Source: Renibacterium sp. (lineage in GTDB: Bacteria > Actinomycetota > Actinomycetes > Actinomycetales > Micrococcaceae). From it: a DNA stretch of 64,000 nucleotides. Below, one piece after another: positions 23,111 through 33,713 of this stretch. Location: NCBI GenBank assembly GCA_017419405.1, contig JAFOLH010000001.1, forward strand, positions 310,001 through 374,000, given 5' to 3'. Positions within the stretch are counted from its first letter, which is position 1, and every line of letters starts with the position of its first letter. The translations under genes and the position numbers were made by a program. The notes under the pieces are model-generated. The model made no database searches. It saw only the letters and a list, made by a program, of their open reading frames with translations, and was not told the origin of the DNA.

Positions 23111-25960
23111 GTGAGTAAAGTGGACAGCTTCGGATCCAAAGGCGTACTGAATGTCGCCGGGACCGAATACGAGATTTTCCGTTTGAGCTCGGTCGAGGGA
23201 TCGAATGACCTGCCGTACAGCTTGAAGATCTTGTTGGAAAACCTGTTGCGCACCGAAGACGGTGCCAACATCACCGCGGACCATGTCCGCGCTTTGGCCA
23301 ACTGGGACCCGAACGCCCAGCCCGATACCGAAATCCAATTCACCCCGGCCCGGGTGATCATGCAGGACTTCACCGGCGTGCCCTGCGTCGTCGACTTGGC
23401 GACCATGCGCGAGGCGGTCAAAGAACTCGGCGGCGACCCGACCCGGGTCAACCCGCTCGCCCCCGCCGAATTGGTGATCGACCACTCGGTGCAGATCGAC
23501 GTGTTCGGCAACGCCAACGCCGTCGAACGCAATGTCGAAATCGAATACGAGCGCAATGGCGAGCGGTACCAGTTCCTGCGTTGGGGCCAGACCGCGTTCG
23601 ACGACTTCAAGGTCGTCCCGCCGGGCACCGGCATCGTGCACCAGGTCAACCTGGAGTACTTGGCCCGCACCGTGATGACCCGCGAGGTCGACGGCGTGCT
23701 GCGCGCTTACCCGGATACCGTGGTCGGCACCGACTCGCACACCACCATGGTCAACGGTCTGGGCGTGCTCGGCTGGGGCGTCGGCGGCATCGAAGCCGAG
23801 GCGGCAATGCTCGGCCAGCCGGTCTCCATGCTGATTCCGCGCGTGGTCGGGTTCAAGCTTTCCGGCTCCATTCCGGCCGGCGCCACCGCGACCGATGTGG
23901 TGTTGACCATCACCGAGCAACTCCGCAAGCACGGTGTGGTCGGCAAGTTCGTCGAATTCTTCGGCGAAGGCGTCGCCGAGGTGCCGTTGGCGAACCGCGC
24001 CACGATCGGCAATATGAGCCCGGAATTCGGCTCCACGGCTGCGATGTTCCCGATCGACCAGGTCACCATCGAGTACTTGAAGCTGACCGGACGCTCGGAC
24101 GAAAACGTCGCCCTGGTCGAGGCCTACGCCAAGGAACAGGGCTTGTGGCACGACCCTTCGAAAGAGCCGAAGTTCTCCGAGTACTTGGAGCTCGACCTTT
24201 CCACGGTGGTTCCTTCGATCTCCGGACCGAAGCGTCCGCAAGACCGGATCCAGCTCACCGACGCCAAGGAGCAGTTCCGCAAGGATCTGCACAACTACGT
24301 CGCGGTGGGCCATGAGGACATCGAAGACGGCAGCGTGGACGAATCGCTGGACGAAAGCTTCCCGGCCTCGGACTCGCCGTCCTTCAACCACGCGGACAAC
24401 CACGCCACGGATTCCGAACGCAAGGTTTTGGTTTCGGCTGCGAACGGCGCCTTCGGGCGCAGCTCGAACCCGGCCAAGGTCAATATGGCGGACGGCCGGG
24501 AATTCGAGCTGGACCACGGCGCGGTGACCATTGCCTCGATCACCTCCTGCACCAACACCTCCAACCCCTCGGTGATGCTCGCCGCCGCGGTGCTGGCCCG
24601 CAACGCGGTGGAGAAGGGCCTGGTTTCCAAGCCCTGGGTCAAGACCTCGGTGGCGCCCGGTTCCAAAGTGGTCACCGACTACTACGAGAAGTCCGGGTTG
24701 AACCCCTACCTCGAGAAGCTCGGCTTCTTCACCGTCGGTTACGGCTGCGCCACTTGCATCGGCAACTCCGGACCGCTGGAAGAAGAGGTCTCCGCCGCGA
24801 TCCAGGGCAACGACCTGGCCGTCACCGCGGTGCTTTCCGGCAACCGGAACTTCGAAGGCCGGATCAATCCGGACGTGAAGATGAACTATTTGGCCTCGCC
24901 GCCGCTGGTCATCGCGTACGCCCTGGCCGGGTCCATGGACTTCGATTTCGACGTCGACCCGCTGGGCCAGGACGAAGCCGGCAACGACGTCTTCCTGCGC
25001 GACATCTGGCCGAACCCGGTCGAAGTCCAGCAGGTCATGGACGACTCGATCGACAAAGAAATGTTCGTCTCCAGCTACGCCTCGGTCTTCGAAGGCGACC
25101 ACCGCTGGAAGAGCCTGCCGACGCCGGAAGGCAACACCTTCGAGTGGGATGCGAATTCCACCTATGTGCAGAAGCCGCCGTACTTCGACGGCATGACCAT
25201 GGAATTGACCCCGGTCCAGGACATCACCGGTGCCCGGGTCTTGGCGACGCTCGGCGACTCAGTGACCACGGACCACATCTCGCCCGCCGGATCGTTCAAA
25301 TCGGACAGCCCGGCCGGGAAGTACTTGTTGGAAAAGGGCGTGGCCCGCAAGGACTTCAACTCCTACGGTTCCCGTCGTGGCAACCACGAAGTGATGATCC
25401 GCGGCACCTTCGCAAACATCCGCCTGCGCAACCAGTTGCTCGCCGCGGAGAATGACGGGGCCGGGGTCGAAGGCGGTTTCACCCGGGACTTCACCCAGGA
25501 CGGCGCCCCGCAGACCACGATTTACGATGCCGCGCAGAACTACGCCGCGGCCGGTACTCCGTTGGTCGTGCTGGCCGGGAAGGAATACGGCACCGGTTCC
25601 TCCCGTGACTGGGCTGCCAAGGGCACCGCGCTGCTGGGCGTGAAAGTCGTCATCGCGGAGAGCCTGGAACGAATCCACCGCTCGAACCTGATCGGCATGG
25701 GCGTCGTCCCGCTGCAGTACCCCGAAGGCGAGAACGCCGCCACGCTCGGCCTGGACGGAACCGAGACTTTCTCGATCACCGGTCTGACCGAGCTCAACGA
25801 AGGCCGGACGCCGAAGACCCTCAAGGTCACCGCCACCAAGGCGGACGGCACCGAGAAGTCCTTCGATGCCGTGGTGCGGATCGATACGCCCGGCGAGGCG
25901 GACTACTACCGCAACGGCGGCATCTTGCAGTACGTGCTGCGGCAGATCGCCACCGCATAG
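23111..25960 (+). CDS. acnA: aconitate hydratase A
   Basis: Monomeric Fe-S aconitase (949 aa) interconverting citrate and isocitrate in the TCA cycle. The three cluster ligands are Cys480 ([10 protein letters not shown]) and Cys546/Cys549 ([11 protein letters not shown]). Domains 1-3 occupy about residues 1-620 and the swivelling domain 4, with [10 protein letters not shown], the C-terminal third. An acidic, disordered-looking insertion (about 400-450, [16 protein letters not shown]) is typical of the actinobacterial enzymes. The GTG start has GAGAGGAG upstream. No acnR regulator gene follows, unlike in corynebacteria; the next gene is convergent GH20. Confidence 0.96.
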   Translation: MSKVDSFGSKGVLNVAGTEYEIFRLSSVEGSNDLPYSLKILLENLLRTEDGANITADHVRALANWDPNAQPDTEIQFTPARVIMQDFTGVPCVVDLATMREAVKELGGDPTRVNPLAPAELVIDHSVQIDVFGNANAVERNVEIEYERNGERYQFLRWGQTAFDDFKVVPPGTGIVHQVNLEYLARTVMTREVDGVLRAYPDTVVGTDSHTTMVNGLGVLGWGVGGIEAEAAMLGQPVSMLIPRVVGFKLSGSIPAGATATDVVLTITEQLRKHGVVGKFVEFFGEGVAEVPLANRATIGNMSPEFGSTAAMFPIDQVTIEYLKLTGRSDENVALVEAYAKEQGLWHDPSKEPKFSEYLELDLSTVVPSISGPKRPQDRIQLTDAKEQFRKDLHNYVAVGHEDIEDGSVDESLDESFPASDSPSFNHADNHATDSERKVLVSAANGAFGRSSNPAKVNMADGREFELDHGAVTIASITSCTNTSNPSVMLAAAVLARNAVEKGLVSKPWVKTSVAPGSKVVTDYYEKSGLNPYLEKLGFFTVGYGCATCIGNSGPLEEEVSAAIQGNDLAVTAVLSGNRNFEGRINPDVKMNYLASPPLVIAYALAGSMDFDFDVDPLGQDEAGNDVFLRDIWPNPVEVQQVMDDSIDKEMFVSSYASVFEGDHRWKSLPTPEGNTFEWDANSTYVQKPPYFDGMTMELTPVQDITGARVLATLGDSVTTDHISPAGSFKSDSPAGKYLLEKGVARKDFNSYGSRRGNHEVMIRGTFANIRLRNQLLAAENDGAGVEGGFTRDFTQDGAPQTTIYDAAQNYAAAGTPLVVLAGKEYGTGSSRDWAAKGTALLGVKVVIAESLERIHRSNLIGMGVVPLQYPEGENAATLGLDGTETFSITGLTELNEGRTPKTLKVTATKADGTEKSFDAVVRIDTPGEADYYRNGGILQYVLRQIATA

Positions 25961-26002
25961 GCTCTGCCCAAGCACTGAAAACTAAGCGCTGAGGCAGACG
26001 CC

Positions 26003-26062
26003 GAGCAGCAACGTCGCAGGGCCGGCCACCGGATGGTGGCCGGCCCTGCGACGTTGCTGCTC
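26003..26062. terminator. 28-bp perfect stem-loop between acnA and the GH20 gene
   Basis: Arms 26003-26030 and 26035-26062 are exact complements over 28 bases with a 4-base GGAT loop. The arm begins GAGCAGCAACG and ends GGCCGGCCACC. It lies 42 bases after the acnA stop and 77 before the end of the convergent GH20 gene, so it likely terminates both. There is no U tract; the stem runs into the tandem repeat at 26057. Confidence 0.8.
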
Positions 26063-26122
26063 CGGAACTGCTCCGGAACTGCTCCGGAACTGCTCCGGAA
26101 CTGCTCCGGAACTGCTCCGGAG
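26057..26122. repeat. six tandem copies of an 11-bp unit
   Basis: CTGCTCCGGAA is repeated head to tail from 26057; five copies are perfect and the sixth ends in G instead of A. The first copy overlaps the right arm of the hairpin. The 11-base period equals about one helical turn. It lies just downstream of the GH20 stop on the other strand. Confidence 0.9.
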
Positions 26123-26139
26123 CTAAACCGTCATCCGGT

Positions 26140-28239
26140 TCAGCGTGCGGTCACCGTCGCGGTGAACGGCGCTCGGCTGCCGTCCGAGGCGATGATGCTG
26201 CCTTGGTAAACCCCGGGCAGCAAATACCGGTGCGTGCCTTGCACCGCATAGGCGCCGCTGGCCTGGAGCGCATTGCGCGGTTGGCTGCTGTTCAGGGTGC
26301 CCGGCGTCGCCGGAGTCCCGTCGCCCCAGTCGATCGACACGGTGAGATTCCCGTTGATCGCGGAGGCCGCGGTGCCGTCGGAATCGTCCACCCGGTCCGC
26401 CGCGATCGAGGTGCCGTTGTTGGCGGCCTTGGTGCCGGGCGCGATGAGCGTGCCGACGGTCTGCGTCTGCGGCAGGATCCCGGCCGAGGTGCGGTAACCG
26501 AGACCGGCCATGCTCCAATTCCAGGCGGCGTTCGGGCCGTCGTAGAAATTCGTGCCCGCCGCGGTCATCCGCGGGCCGAACATGGCCAGACGTTTGCTGA
26601 AGTCCTGCAGGTTCTTCTTGGCCGCCGGGGTCCAACCGACTTCGGCGACGGCTGCGGCCCGCGGAAAGGACAGGAACTCGGCTTGGCTGACGCCGCGTAC
26701 GGTTTCGGACCACAGCGGAGCTTCGACGCCGGCAATGGAGGACTCCGGGAGCGGATTCGACTTGTTCAAGTACGTCGTCGGATCCCAGTCGTAGTACTTG
26801 GGGAAGTCCCCGGAGCCGGCCCAGGTCAGCCCGATCGGGGTCTTGTTGTTGTACTTCAAATCCAAGTAGGTCATCGAGGCGGGCGAAGCCACCAACTTGG
26901 CTCCTTGCCGCACGGCGGCCTGGGTATCCGCCTCATTGCCGGCCCACTGCTGGACCAAGTCGCCCGGCTGCAAGCCGCCCGCGACATATTCGTTCCAGCC
27001 CACCGGGCTCTTGCCGTAGCCGCGGATGATTTCCGCGGTTTTGCTGACGAACTTGCGATAATCGGCGCTGGGCGTGACCTTGGACTCGTCGCCGCCCAAA
27101 TGCATGTAGGGTCCGGGGGTCAGCGCGGCCAATTGCCGGTAGATCTGGCGCATGAATTTCCAGGTGATATCCGCATTGGCGTCCAAGGTGGAGTAGCCCA
27201 CGGCACCCGTGGTGTTCAACGGTGCGACGCCGTCCGGACCGGGCCGGGGCTGGGTGGCACCGGTGTTCAGCTGCGGGATCGCGTGCAGGGCGGCATTGGT
27301 GTGCCCCGGGGTGTCGATTTCCGGGACTACGGTGATGAATTGGGACTGCGCGTAGCCGACCAGATCGCGGTACTCCTGCTGGGTGTAGAAGCCGGTTCTC
27401 CCGGGCTCGTTCTGATAGCCCCATTCGGTGATCGCGGTTTTCCCGGACACGTCGGTGAGCCGGTTGTAGTCGATCGGATCGTCGGCTTCTTTGCCGTCGT
27501 TGGTGATCTGCAGCCGCCAGCCCTGGTCATCGGCCAGATGCATGTGCAGCGTGGAGAACTTCAACGCCGCCATTTGGTCGATGATCTTGCGGACTTCAGC
27601 CGGAGTCAGAAAGGACCTCGCGACGTCGAGCATCATCGACCGGTATGCGGTGCGCGGGGCATCCGTGATATTCGTTGCCGGCGCGGTCCACGTGCGGTTC
27701 ACCGGGGTCGCCGATTCGATGAACGCGGGGAAAAGCTGGCGCAGGCTTTGCACCGCATTGAAGGCGCCCTGCGCGGTCAACGCTTTGATCTCGACCCCGG
27801 AGGCGGTGACCCGGAGCGAGTAGGCTTCCGGCTGGTCTTTGAATTCCGCGATCTGTTCGGCCACCGAAATATTGATGCTTTGTACTGCGCTGCCGGGAGC
27901 TTTGTCGGCTGCCTGGACCGGCAGCGAATAACCGGTAGACGAACGCAGCACACCGGCCAGAATATTGGCCACCGGCTCGGCCGCCCGGTCAACCAGAATC
28001 CTGGTATCCGATTGGAGGGTGAAGCCGTTGCCCGGCAAATCCTGCACATTCACCGGCAACGGAACGATCCGTTGCGAAGCCTTGACTTGATCATTGCTGC
28101 TCGGTTGCGTGATCACGCCGGGCAGCTCCGGAACTCCTGGGCTGGAAATCGCCGCAGCCGGCGCGGCCAACGGGATTCCGAGAGCCAAACTCGCGGTTGC
28201 GGCGAGCGCAATACTCCATCTTTGACTTAATCTGATCAA
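26140..28239 (-). CDS. secreted beta-N-acetylhexosaminidase (glycoside hydrolase family 20)
   Basis: A 699-residue exported enzyme that removes terminal N-acetylhexosamine residues, likely from chitin oligomers or peptidoglycan fragments. A Sec signal peptide is at residues 1-30 (hydrophobic core SIALAATASLALG, cleavage after APAAA). A GH20b-like N-terminal domain (about 55-180) precedes the TIM barrel, which has HMHLADDQGWRLQI and the catalytic Asp384-Glu385 pair in LGGDES. The last 90 residues (SIDWGDGTPATPG, then GTHRYLLPGVYQG) resemble a PKD-like Ig domain. The start is TTG 28237-28239 behind GGGGGA; longer frames reading back to 28383 contain no export signal. Confidence 0.88.
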   Translation of the reverse strand: MIRLSQRWSIALAATASLALGIPLAAPAAAISSPGVPELPGVITQPSSNDQVKASQRIVPLPVNVQDLPGNGFTLQSDTRILVDRAAEPVANILAGVLRSSTGYSLPVQAADKAPGSAVQSINISVAEQIAEFKDQPEAYSLRVTASGVEIKALTAQGAFNAVQSLRQLFPAFIESATPVNRTWTAPATNITDAPRTAYRSMMLDVARSFLTPAEVRKIIDQMAALKFSTLHMHLADDQGWRLQITNDGKEADDPIDYNRLTDVSGKTAITEWGYQNEPGRTGFYTQQEYRDLVGYAQSQFITVVPEIDTPGHTNAALHAIPQLNTGATQPRPGPDGVAPLNTTGAVGYSTLDANADITWKFMRQIYRQLAALTPGPYMHLGGDESKVTPSADYRKFVSKTAEIIRGYGKSPVGWNEYVAGGLQPGDLVQQWAGNEADTQAAVRQGAKLVASPASMTYLDLKYNNKTPIGLTWAGSGDFPKYYDWDPTTYLNKSNPLPESSIAGVEAPLWSETVRGVSQAEFLSFPRAAAVAEVGWTPAAKKNLQDFSKRLAMFGPRMTAAGTNFYDGPNAAWNWSMAGLGYRTSAGILPQTQTVGTLIAPGTKAANNGTSIAADRVDDSDGTAASAINGNLTVSIDWGDGTPATPGTLNSSQPRNALQASGAYAVQGTHRYLLPGVYQGSIIASDGSRAPFTATVTAR

Positions 28240-28498
28240 AACATCCCCCAAATGGTAATTGAACGTCAGTGTTCTCTGTGATTGTGGATTACTCTCCGCT
28301 ACTTGTAAAGAAAATGTGTAGATTTTGAGAAGTTGCACAGGGCACCTATTTTGCTGAAAATTCGGCGTCGGCATGGGCGGCAACTGCAGAGCGGTCCATC
28401 CCGGGAGCAGCGACGAAGTACTGGTAAGCGCGACGGCAAGGCGTCCGCCGACGCTAGAATGGACGGGTTGGACCCGCAGACACAGGAAATGGGGAACG
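28240..28498. other. divergent promoter region of GH20 and dxs
   Basis: A 259-base intergenic region with an AT-richer block at about 28270-28330, presumably containing the GH20 promoter. On the plus strand a -10-like TAGAAT lies at 28455-28460, 38 bases before the dxs ATG, with no recognisable -35 hexamer. I see no riboswitch or clear operator. Confidence 0.4.
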
Positions 28499-30472
28499 AT
28501 GGGACTTCTGGAGACGATCCAGCATCCGGCGGACCTTGCCCGGCTCAGCGACGGGCAGATGCTCCAGCTGGCTCAGGAGATCCGCGATTTCCTGATCAGC
28601 AACGTGGCGCAGACCGGCGGCCACCTCGGCCCCAATCTCGGTGTCGTCGAACTGACCTTGGCGGTGCACCGGATCTTCGACTCGCCGCGGGATTCGATTG
28701 TTTTCGACACCGGCCACCAGTCCTATGTGCACAAACTGGTCACCGGACGGCAGGACTTCTCCACGCTGCGCCAGCAAGGTGGCCTTTCCGGCTACCCGGA
28801 ACGCGCCGAATCGGTGCACGACATCGTGGAGAGTTCGCACGCCTCCTCTTCGCTTTCCTGGGCTGATGGGATTTCCCGGGCGCGCAAGCTCACCGGCGAA
28901 GGCGACCGTTATGTGGTCGCGGTGGTCGGCGACGGTGCACTGACCGGCGGGATGACCTGGGAAGCCTTGAACAACATCGCCGCGGACAAAGACCGCAGGG
29001 TAGTCATCGTGGTGAACGACAACGGGCGTTCCTATGCGCCTACCGTGGGCGGCTTGGCGGAGTACCTGCGCTCCTTGCGGCCGGCGATCGACTCGGTCCG
29101 GACGCACCACGCGTATGAAAGCACCTTGGACTGGACCAAGGCCAAACTGCAGAACGGCGGCCCGCTGGGCCAATTCATGTACAAGTCCCTGCACGCGGCC
29201 AAAAAGGGTGTCAAAGACTGGTGGGCGCCCCAGGGCCTCTTCGAGGACCTGGGCATGAAGTACATCGGTCCGATCGACGGCCACGACCAGAAGTCCCTGG
29301 AATCCGCGCTGCAGACGGCGAAAAACTACGCTGGCCCGGTCATCGTGCACGCGATGACCGAAAAAGGACGCGGCTATGCGCCGGCCCGGGCGAACGAAGA
29401 AGACCAATTCCACGCGGTGGGCGTGATCGATCCGGAAAGCGGCTTGCCGCTGGACTCCGCCAAGGGGCAGTCCTGGACGTCGGTGTTCGGCGACGAGATC
29501 GCCGCGATCGCGGATGAACGGCAGGACATCGTGGGGATCACCGGGGCGATGCTGATCCCGGTGGGCCTGCACAAAATGGCCGCGCGGCACCCGGACCGGG
29601 TGATCGACGTCGGCATCGCGGAGCAGCATGCGCTCACCACTGCGGCCGGCATGGCCTATGGCGGGCTGCATCCGGTGGTCGCCTTGTACGCGACGTTCCT
29701 CAACCGGGCCTTCGACCAACTGCTGATGGACGTCGCGCTGCACAAGGCAGGCGTCACTGTGGTCCTGGACCGGGCAGGGGTCACCGGCCCGGACGGGCCC
29801 AGCCACCACGGCATGTGGGATCTGTCGATTCTGCAGGTCGTGCCGGGACTGCATCTGGCCGCGCCACGGGACGCCACCCGGTTGCGCGAAGAACTGCGTG
29901 AAGCGGTGCAGATCGCCGATGCGCCGAGTGTGCTCCGCTACTCCAAAGGCACCGTCGGCGCCGAGGTGGAAGCCTTGGACCGGCTCGACGACGGAGTCGA
30001 CGTGCTGAGCCGCCGCCCGGCCGGTTCGACGGAAAACGACGTGCTGATCGTTTCGGTCGGTGCGATGAGCGAAATGTCCTTGCAAGTGTCCAACTTGATC
30101 GGTGCGCAGGGGATTTCCTCCACCGTGGTCGATCCGCGCTGGGTGCTGCCGGTGCCGAAGTCGGTCGTCCGGCTGGCCGCGGAGCACCGCATCGTGATCG
30201 TGATCGAAGACGGGGTCCGGGCCGGCGGCGTCGGCTCCCGGATCCGGCAGGAAATGCGGGCGGCCGGGGTGGACACCGCGCTGAACGAAGTGGGCCTGCC
30301 CGTGGAGTTCCTGGCCCATGGGACCAGGGGAGAAGTCTTGGAGCGGATCGGACTGACCGCGCAGAAAGTGGCGCACGACGTCGTCGCGCAGGTTCTCGGT
30401 GCAAAGGTCCCGTTCGCGCGGCCATTGCCGGGTCAGCAGATCACGCACACCGGACAGCTGCCCACCCTGTGA
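28499..30472 (+). CDS. dxs: 1-deoxy-D-xylulose-5-phosphate synthase
   Basis: TPP-dependent transketolase-like enzyme (657 aa) making DXP from pyruvate and glyceraldehyde 3-phosphate, the first step of the MEP isoprenoid pathway. Visible motifs are the substrate/TPP region [14 protein letters not shown], the TPP-Mg motif [16 protein letters not shown], the Pyr-domain Glu in [29 protein letters not shown], and a C-terminal transketolase domain. ATG 28499 encodes [13 protein letters not shown] and has AGGAA 13 bases upstream. The stop overlaps the start of the DUF402 gene by four bases. Confidence 0.96.
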   Translation: MGLLETIQHPADLARLSDGQMLQLAQEIRDFLISNVAQTGGHLGPNLGVVELTLAVHRIFDSPRDSIVFDTGHQSYVHKLVTGRQDFSTLRQQGGLSGYPERAESVHDIVESSHASSSLSWADGISRARKLTGEGDRYVVAVVGDGALTGGMTWEALNNIAADKDRRVVIVVNDNGRSYAPTVGGLAEYLRSLRPAIDSVRTHHAYESTLDWTKAKLQNGGPLGQFMYKSLHAAKKGVKDWWAPQGLFEDLGMKYIGPIDGHDQKSLESALQTAKNYAGPVIVHAMTEKGRGYAPARANEEDQFHAVGVIDPESGLPLDSAKGQSWTSVFGDEIAAIADERQDIVGITGAMLIPVGLHKMAARHPDRVIDVGIAEQHALTTAAGMAYGGLHPVVALYATFLNRAFDQLLMDVALHKAGVTVVLDRAGVTGPDGPSHHGMWDLSILQVVPGLHLAAPRDATRLREELREAVQIADAPSVLRYSKGTVGAEVEALDRLDDGVDVLSRRPAGSTENDVLIVSVGAMSEMSLQVSNLIGAQGISSTVVDPRWVLPVPKSVVRLAAEHRIVIVIEDGVRAGGVGSRIRQEMRAAGVDTALNEVGLPVEFLAHGTRGEVLERIGLTAQKVAHDVVAQVLGAKVPFARPLPGQQITHTGQLPTL

Positions 30473-31116
30473 CGGCCTCAGCCAAGCGCGCCGGGCTCGG
30501 CACCGCGCCGGCACTGGGCGACTTGGTCGTCGCCCGAAACCGGAAGTGGGACGGCTGTTCGCACTGGACGGTGCCCGGCCGGTATCTGGGCAGCGACGAC
30601 ATCGGGCATTGGGTGCACCAGGCCACGGGCGCCTTCGTGGCGAAACCGGGTTCGGGCTTCCTGGCCGAGTCGCCGGCAGTGCTGCTGGTGCCGTTCACCG
30701 GCGAATGGGTGGCCACGTTCTACGATGAACGGCATCCTGACCACTGCAGCCTCTACGTGGACATCGTCACCGGAATCGACTGGCATCAGCTGGACCGCGG
30801 GAACGGCTGGGAGATGACGCTGATCGACATGGATCTGGACGTGATCATCGCCGATGGCAGAACCTGGGTGGACGACGAGGATGAATTCGCCGAGCATCAG
30901 GTGCGCTACGGCTACCCGGCCGAAGTCATCTCCCGGATGGAAGAAGCCTGCGCCGCGGTATACCGGGACGTGCTTGCCGGGGTGCCGCCATTCGACGGCC
31001 GCGATGCGGTTTGGTTCGGCAAGGCTCAAGGTTTGGGCTGGGATGCCCCGGTGGGCGAAACGTCGTTCGGCGGAGCGTCGCTGGCCGAAGTCTCGCGCGG
31101 TTCCGTTCCGGGCTGA
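30469..31116 (+). CDS. DUF402 domain protein
   Basis: A 215-residue soluble protein with a DUF402 (FomD/YgaC-like) domain. The characteristic beta-rich core includes [26 protein letters not shown], and the acidic segment [24 protein letters not shown], whose Asp/Glu residues form the metal site in the family. Members include nucleoside diphosphate/triphosphate phosphatases and FomD, which hydrolyses cytidylyl phosphonates, so a phosphohydrolase is the best guess. The GTG start is coupled to dxs (GTGA). The last 91 bases overlap the convergent permease gene. Confidence 0.8.
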   Translation: MTASAKRAGLGTAPALGDLVVARNRKWDGCSHWTVPGRYLGSDDIGHWVHQATGAFVAKPGSGFLAESPAVLLVPFTGEWVATFYDERHPDHCSLYVDIVTGIDWHQLDRGNGWEMTLIDMDLDVIIADGRTWVDDEDEFAEHQVRYGYPAEVISRMEEACAAVYRDVLAGVPPFDGRDAVWFGKAQGLGWDAPVGETSFGGASLAEVSRGSVPG

Positions 31117-32510
31117 TCAGGCAGAACTGCGGCGGACTGTTTCGGGCGGCCGAGGAAAAAGAAGCCGAGCAGGAAGCTCAGCGGAGTGATCGCGACGAAG
31201 ACCGCGTTGGTGCCGAAGTCCGCATTGGTGAAGGTCGCCAGGGTGAGGATCAGGGTCGTGGTCGTGGCGATCAGGCACAGGGCGGCGATCGCCGAGCAGA
31301 TGATCACGGCCGGACGGGAATCGGAACTCCGGCGTTTGGCGAAGAAGACCACTGCGCCGATCGCGGTCAGCGCCTGCAAGCTGCTGATCCCGACCAGGCC
31401 GGGCGAGTTGATCCAGAGCATCAGTTGCAAGAACGGGTCTGCATCGGCCGCAGCGAAACTGAGCACAATGACCAAGGCCAGTGCGGATTGCAGCAGGCCA
31501 GCCACGTAGGGCGTGCGGAACGTCGGATGCACCTTGCCGAACAAGGGTGGCAGGATCGCGTCTTTGGCCAGGCTGTAGCAGTACCGGTTGTTGGCATTGT
31601 GGATCGCCAGCTGCGAGGCGAAGATGCTGATCACGATCAGAATGGACATTGCGGCCGAGGCCCAGGGGCCCAGGTAGATTTCCATCGCGCCGAAGAAGAG
31701 ACCTTCCAATTCTTCGCCGGCAATGGCTTGCACTTCGGCAGCGCCGAAACCCTGCACGATCGACCAGGTGATGAAGGAATAGAACAGGGCCAGAAAGGCG
31801 ATCGCGACCACGGTTGCGCGCGGTATCGTGCGGTTCGGGTTCCTGGCTTCCTCGCGGTACAGTGCGGTGGATTCGAAGCCCAGGAAGGCCGCGAACGCCA
31901 CGGTCAGGATGACCGCCATCCCGGGGGCGAAAATCGCTTCGGGCGAGAAGGACTCGAGGCCGATGCCGTTGGCTCCGCCGCGGAACAAGATCGCTGCCGC
32001 GAGCAGGGCCAGGATCGCGGTCTCGGCGGCGAGCACCAGGGCCAGCACCCGCGCACCGGTGTTGATGCCGCGGAAGCCCAGGAACCAGACCACCGCGATG
32101 GTGGCCAGTACCGGCAGGATCCAGGGCACGTCCCAACCGAACAGATTCCGGAACATCAAACTTGCCTGGGCGCCGAGCAGGCCATAGAGCCCGATCTGCA
32201 AGGCGTTGTAGGAGACTACCGCCACAATCGCGGCGCCGACTCCGGCCCGCCTGCCGAATGCCGCCGCGATGAAGCCGTAAAAGCCTCCGGTGGAACGGAC
32301 GAAGGGCACCATGGCGATGAATCCGACCGCGAACAAGCCGAGCACCGCTCCGGCGACCAGGTAGACGACTGGTGTGCCGATGCCGCCGATGCTCAATGCC
32401 AGCGGTGCGACTCCGGCGAGAACCGAGAGCGGTGCGGCGGCGGCGATCACCATCAGGGCGACACCGGCTGTGCCGAGGACGTTGCCTTTGAGACGGGCTG
32501 AATCAGTCAT
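31026..32510 (-). CDS. APC-family amino acid permease
   Basis: A 494-residue membrane transporter with about 12 helices. The family's unwound TM1 region appears as LMVIAAAAPLSVLAGVAPLAL and the conserved acidic position of TM6 as AFLGFESTALYREEARNP. Helices end near residue 455; the tail is Pro/Ser/Asp-rich. The substrate cannot be told from sequence; the nearest resemblance is to general amino-acid/polyamine permeases of the YcaM/FrlA-like branch. The ATG at 32508-32510 encodes MTDSARLKG; a longer frame reaches 32549 without a better site. Its 3' end is antisense to the end of the DUF402 gene. Confidence 0.85.
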   Translation of the reverse strand: MTDSARLKGNVLGTAGVALMVIAAAAPLSVLAGVAPLALSIGGIGTPVVYLVAGAVLGLFAVGFIAMVPFVRSTGGFYGFIAAAFGRRAGVGAAIVAVVSYNALQIGLYGLLGAQASLMFRNLFGWDVPWILPVLATIAVVWFLGFRGINTGARVLALVLAAETAILALLAAAILFRGGANGIGLESFSPEAIFAPGMAVILTVAFAAFLGFESTALYREEARNPNRTIPRATVVAIAFLALFYSFITWSIVQGFGAAEVQAIAGEELEGLFFGAMEIYLGPWASAAMSILIVISIFASQLAIHNANNRYCYSLAKDAILPPLFGKVHPTFRTPYVAGLLQSALALVIVLSFAAADADPFLQLMLWINSPGLVGISSLQALTAIGAVVFFAKRRSSDSRPAVIICSAIAALCLIATTTTLILTLATFTNADFGTNAVFVAITPLSFLLGFFFLGRPKQSAAVLPDQPGTEPRETSASDAPPNDVSPTGASQPKP

Positions 32511-32631
32511 TCGTCCAGCGTCCTCGGTCAGCTGCCCAACGGGTAGCAAATTCTTGTGAGCAGAATCACATTCATTTACTTTTCGCCGGACCTCCAGTTT
32601 CCACCCGATTGCCGACTAGTAATCTGGAGCC

Positions 32632-33609
32632 ATGACTGATTACCGCCCGCTGGGCAATTCCGGACTCATCGTTTCCACCGTCGGACTGGGCTGCAACAAT
32701 CTGGGCCGGCCCGGAACCGTGACCGAGAGCCAAGCCGGCACCGACGCCGTCGTACACGCTGCGATCGACGCCGGAATCACGCTTTTCGACGTCGCCGATG
32801 TCTACGGCAAAACGCCGGGGGTCAGCGAGGAGATGCTGGGCAAGGCCCTGAGCGGGCGGCGCGACGACGTAGTGGTCGCGACCAAGTTCGGTTTGGACGC
32901 CAAAGGGGTCAACGGAGCGGACTGGTCGGCCCGCGGATCCCGGCGCTATATCGTCAAGGCGGCCGAGGCATCTTTGCGCCGATTGGGCACCGAGTGGATC
33001 GACCTGTACCAGTACCACAGCCCGGACGGGGTGACCCCGATCGAAGAGACCCTGGCCGCGCTGGACGATCTGGTCCGGGCCGGAAAGGTCCGCTACCTCG
33101 GGCACTCCAACCAGACCGGGTGGCAAATCGCCCAGGCCGCCTACGAGGCCCAGATCGGCGGTTATGCCCCATTCATCTCGGCCCAGAACCATTACAACCT
33201 CTTGGATCGCCGCGCGGAACTCGAAGTGCTGCCGGCCGCCCGGCAATTCGGCCTGGGCGTGCTGCCGTATTTCCCGCTGGCGAATGGTCTGCTCACCGGA
33301 AAATACCGGGCCGGCCAGGCTCCGGAGGGCAGTCGGCTCACGCATTCACGGACCAACCTGCTCACCGACGCGGACTGGGGCCAATTGCAGGAATTCAGCG
33401 AATTCGCGAAGCAGCGCGGGGTGAGCGAGCTGGACCTCGCGTTCTCCTGGTTGGCCGCCCAGCCCGGGGTCGGGAGTGTGATCGCGGGGGCGACCAAGCC
33501 CGAGCAGGTCCGGGCCAATGCGCAGGCCGCCTCGGTGCTACTGAGCGCCGCGGACCTGTCCGCGCTGGACTTGATCTTCCCGAAGACGCCGAAGGTCGCG
33601 TTGTTCTGA
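32632..33609 (+). CDS. aldo/keto reductase
   Basis: NADPH-dependent oxidoreductase of the aldo/keto reductase family (325 aa, TIM barrel). The catalytic tetrad is in FDVADVYGK (Asp, Tyr), VVATKFG (Lys) and DLYQYHSPD (His); the C-terminal VIAGATKPEQVRAN binds the cofactor phosphate. It belongs to the YhdN/Tas-like group acting on small aldehydes or ketones; the physiological substrate is unknown. GGAG lies two bases before the ATG with a -10-like TAGTAAT upstream, so the leader is short. Single-gene unit followed by a terminator. Confidence 0.9.
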   Translation: MTDYRPLGNSGLIVSTVGLGCNNLGRPGTVTESQAGTDAVVHAAIDAGITLFDVADVYGKTPGVSEEMLGKALSGRRDDVVVATKFGLDAKGVNGADWSARGSRRYIVKAAEASLRRLGTEWIDLYQYHSPDGVTPIEETLAALDDLVRAGKVRYLGHSNQTGWQIAQAAYEAQIGGYAPFISAQNHYNLLDRRAELEVLPAARQFGLGVLPYFPLANGLLTGKYRAGQAPEGSRLTHSRTNLLTDADWGQLQEFSEFAKQRGVSELDLAFSWLAAQPGVGSVIAGATKPEQVRANAQAASVLLSAADLSALDLIFPKTPKVALF

Positions 33610-33631
33610 TTCCTGCGGCCGAATGGCCGGC

Positions 33632-33664
33632 TCTGCAGGTTATCCGGGCCGGAAAACCTGCAGA
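33632..33664. terminator. bidirectional terminator between the aldo/keto reductase and ABC operon
   Basis: TCTGCAGGTT (33632-33641) and AACCTGCAGA (33655-33664) form a perfect 10-bp stem with a 13-base loop in the 104-base gap between convergent genes. Imperfect GGCC pairs extend the stem outward. Confidence 0.65.
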
Positions 33665-33713
33665 ACTGGCCGCTCGACGGGGAAGCCGGGCCGATTCAAC
33701 TCGTCAGATTAGT

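Noticed and set aside
26057..26122. CRISPR-like array
   Set aside because: The units are 11 bp with no spacers and no cas genes nearby; it is a simple tandem repeat.
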